Shown here piece by piece: positions 62,450 to 64,000 of a stretch of 64,000 bases of DNA (its first letter is position 1; the number at the start of each line of letters is the position of its first letter). Both the position numbers and the translations under genes were made by a program. Under the pieces are notes generated by a model, which was not told the origin of the DNA, did not search any database, and saw only the letters and a program-made list of their open reading frames with translations. Source of the stretch: UBA5314 sp040217815 (GTDB lineage Bacteria; Bacillota; Syntrophomonadia; Syntrophomonadales; Syntrophomonadaceae); contig JBEHWI010000007.1 in the NCBI GenBank assembly GCA_040217815.1, positions 1 through 64,000 of the forward strand, in the 5' to 3' direction.

Positions 62450-62833
62450 TTACACAATTCTTAAGATTTTTTCTATTATTTCATCCGGTTTGAACGGTTT
62501 GGAACAAATATCGTTGATCCCCCTCCGGCGGGCATCGTTGATGATGTCTTCATCACCCATGGCGCTCAGCATAATAATCGGCTGCCCCGGATTTACAGCC
62601 TTAATGGCCGATGCAGCATCCAGCCCATCCATAACCGGCATGGTTACATCCATAGTTATCACATCTGGTTTTACACTTGCGTACATGTCGACCGCCTGTT
62701 TGCCATTCCCAGCCTCGGCGATTACCTGGAATCCCTCCGGTTCAAGAGCCTTTTTTATCATCTTGCGAGAAACCGGTGAGTCATCAACCGCCATAACGGT
62801 AATGGCAGTTCCGTCTGCTTTAATTCCTCTCAT
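62450..62833 (-). CDS. cheY: CheY-like response regulator
   Basis: The 127-residue receiver domain shows the acidic pair in TVMAVDDSPVSRKM, the phosphorylated Asp in DVITMDVTMPVMDG near residue 58, the Ser switch in PIIMLSAMGDED and Lys in CSKPFKPDE. It has no output domain. The N-terminal extension of about 12 residues is short. It lies between CheB and CheX copy 2 with tiny gaps. No CheA is in the window. Confidence 0.92.
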   Translation of the reverse strand: MRGIKADGTAITVMAVDDSPVSRKMIKKALEPEGFQVIAEAGNGKQAVDMYASVKPDVITMDVTMPVMDGLDAASAIKAVNPGQPIIMLSAMGDEDIINDARRRGINDICSKPFKPDEIIEKILRIV

Positions 62834-62892
62834 GCCTTTCCTCCCCTTCCTGAATTTGGTGTTTGTTTCAGGAATAATACTAGTTCTCTACT

Positions 62893-63945
62893 TTACCTGC
62901 CAACTGCTTTGACAATTTCGCCTGCTATATTCCAAATTGGCGCAATGATCTCAGCACCTCCCCGCTTAATGGTATCGCCGGGCATTCCAAACACAATCGC
63001 GCTTTCTTCCGACTCGGCGATAGTCGCTCCACCGGCCTGCCGGATGCGCACCATGCTGTCAGCTCCATCATTGCCCATTCCGGTCATGATCACGCCAACG
63101 GTCTCTTTGCCATAAGCATTTAAAACGGAATCCATCATCACGCTTACTGAGGGAACAAAAAGATGCTCAGGACGGGTGGTCAAACGGATAACCACATCTC
63201 CTGCCGAGTTCTTGACCACATTCAAGTGTCTTCCCCCACCTCCGACATAGCAGTATCCAGGCTCGATCTTTGTGCCGGCCCGGGCTTCTACAACCTGCAA
63301 TTGGCAGGAATCCGACAGCCTTTTAATGTAGGCGGCGGAGAAGTTGGCCGGCATATGCTGCACCAGGAAGAAAGCAGCATTTATATCCCGTGGAATATGG
63401 GGAAGAACCTCATATATCATCTTCGGTCCACCGGTGGATATTCCCATAGCAACGGCTTTCATTACCCGGTTGCCGGTGGAGCTTACCCGAGCCCGTCGGC
63501 TCAAGGTAGTGGAAGGTTTGCGGGCCAGCCTCTCGGTTACTCGTCTGCTGCCACTACCGACAGCTGCCTTAACTTTGAAAACCAGCTCATCGGCAACCGC
63601 CTGCATATCTGAAGATACCGTTCCTCCCGGCTTGCCCACAAAATCAAAGGCCCCCAGTTCCAGGGCTTCAAAGGTAGTCTGTGCCCCCTCCTGGGTAAGA
63701 GAAGAAACCATGATTACCGGACAGATCTTTTCGCTCACAATGTACTGGAGAGCGGTTATGCCGTCTTGTTTGGGCATATTGACGTCCATGGTAATAAGAT
63801 CGGGTTTTAGCTCCCTGGCTTTAACAACAACATCTTCACCATCCCGGGCGGAGCCCACCACCGCAATACCGGAATCGGACTCTAAAATCCTTTTTAAAGT
63901 TTTGCGCATCAAGGCCGAGTCATCAGCTATCAAAACTCTAATCAT
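62893..63945 (-). CDS. cheB: CheB protein-glutamate methylesterase
   Basis: The 350-residue protein has an N-terminal receiver (LIADDSALMRKTLKR and DLITMDVNMPKQDG) and a C-terminal esterase with catalytic Ser in GISTGGPKMIYEVLP, His in FFLVQHMPANFSA and Asp in IMTGMGNDGADSM. It removes methyl groups from chemoreceptors and deamidates Gln. ATG 63945 is taken as start (TTG 63948 is next to it). It is the first gene of the visible operon; anything upstream of 63950 is outside the window. Confidence 0.93.
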   Translation of the reverse strand: MIRVLIADDSALMRKTLKRILESDSGIAVVGSARDGEDVVVKARELKPDLITMDVNMPKQDGITALQYIVSEKICPVIMVSSLTQEGAQTTFEALELGAFDFVGKPGGTVSSDMQAVADELVFKVKAAVGSGSRRVTERLARKPSTTLSRRARVSSTGNRVMKAVAMGISTGGPKMIYEVLPHIPRDINAAFFLVQHMPANFSAAYIKRLSDSCQLQVVEARAGTKIEPGYCYVGGGGRHLNVVKNSAGDVVIRLTTRPEHLFVPSVSVMMDSVLNAYGKETVGVIMTGMGNDGADSMVRIRQAGGATIAESEESAIVFGMPGDTIKRGGAEIIAPIWNIAGEIVKAVGR

Positions 63946-64000
63946 CAATGATTCCTACCTTTGCTTTTTTAATTTGGCCCCACTGGAGGAGGGCGCCTGG

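Noticed and set aside
1..64000. CRISPR array or tRNA/rRNA genes
   Set aside because: The left-edge repeats are coding and too long, with no spacers; no rRNA-like or tRNA cloverleaf sequence was seen.

Overview
The window looks like chromosomal DNA from an anaerobic, endospore-forming member of the Clostridia, most plausibly a syntroph-like fatty-acid oxidiser related to Syntrophomonadaceae or Peptococcaceae. This is inference. It rests on spore genes (YheC/D-type coat protein, GerAB-type permease, CgeB-like protein, DacF-like carboxypeptidase), strong AGGAGG ribosome binding sites with many TTG and GTG starts, a B12-dependent acyl-CoA mutase cluster, XdhC, Mrp and NifX-type proteins, and roughly 50% GC. 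I saw no rRNA, tRNA, CRISPR array, prophage or intact transposase.

Left part (1-17.5 kb). A minus-strand protein of about thirty 20-residue repeats runs off the left edge, with its basic leader split off by a one-base frame change. It is followed by a PadR/MFS pair, a YheC/D coat-type ATP-grasp protein, DedA, a PAP2 phosphatase, an iron-sulfur flavoprotein, a GerAB permease broken by an in-frame TGA, two glycosyltransferase-like proteins (one CgeB-like), a DNRLRE protein, a frameshifted DUF3231 protein, a DacF-like peptidase, and hpt coupled to a kinase-like/nuclease-fold fusion. Much of this is spore-surface or envelope biology.

Middle (17.5-42 kb). A 900-base stretch without genes contains a purine-rich plus-strand region that ends in a GAAA-loop terminator-like hairpin and may encode an RNA. 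Next come a PAS-GAF-PAS histidine kinase, an MFS exporter, a five-domain Ig-like surface protein, XdhC, two DUF421 proteins, a membrane ferredoxin (NapH-like), a MOSC protein, and an Mrp/DUF134/NifX module with a perfect 10-bp inverted repeat in the divergent promoter. A complete cyanophycin cluster follows (isoaspartyl dipeptidase, cyanophycinase, cyanophycin synthetase), then small envelope proteins, an SH3-NlpC/P60 hydrolase, a DEDDh exonuclease, a DUF218 protein and a DUF1232 protein.

Right part (42-64 kb). A 928-residue protein combines a sugar-kinase-like N-terminal region, an AAA+ ATPase and a C-terminal Rossmann/SLOG-like domain; it is the best candidate here for an undescribed system. 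Two different tRNA nucleotidyltransferases lie close together: one carries a 225-residue N-terminal extension, the other has Asn in place of a catalytic Asp. Two related 160-bp MITE-like elements flank a small gene. An amidase, an M24 peptidase, an MtnA-like isomerase and a C_GCAxxG_C_C protein lead into the acyl-CoA mutase cluster: catalytic subunit, two B12-binding subunits, the MeaB GTPase and a cobalamin adenosyltransferase. The mutase has Gln where methylmalonyl-CoA mutase has its carboxylate-binding Arg, which points to an isobutyryl-CoA-type substrate. The window ends in a chemotaxis-type operon (CheB, CheY, two CheX-like proteins) without CheA.

Several lesions look like single-base changes in A-runs or point nonsense changes (repeat protein, DUF3231, gerAB). 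They may be real decay or sequencing error.
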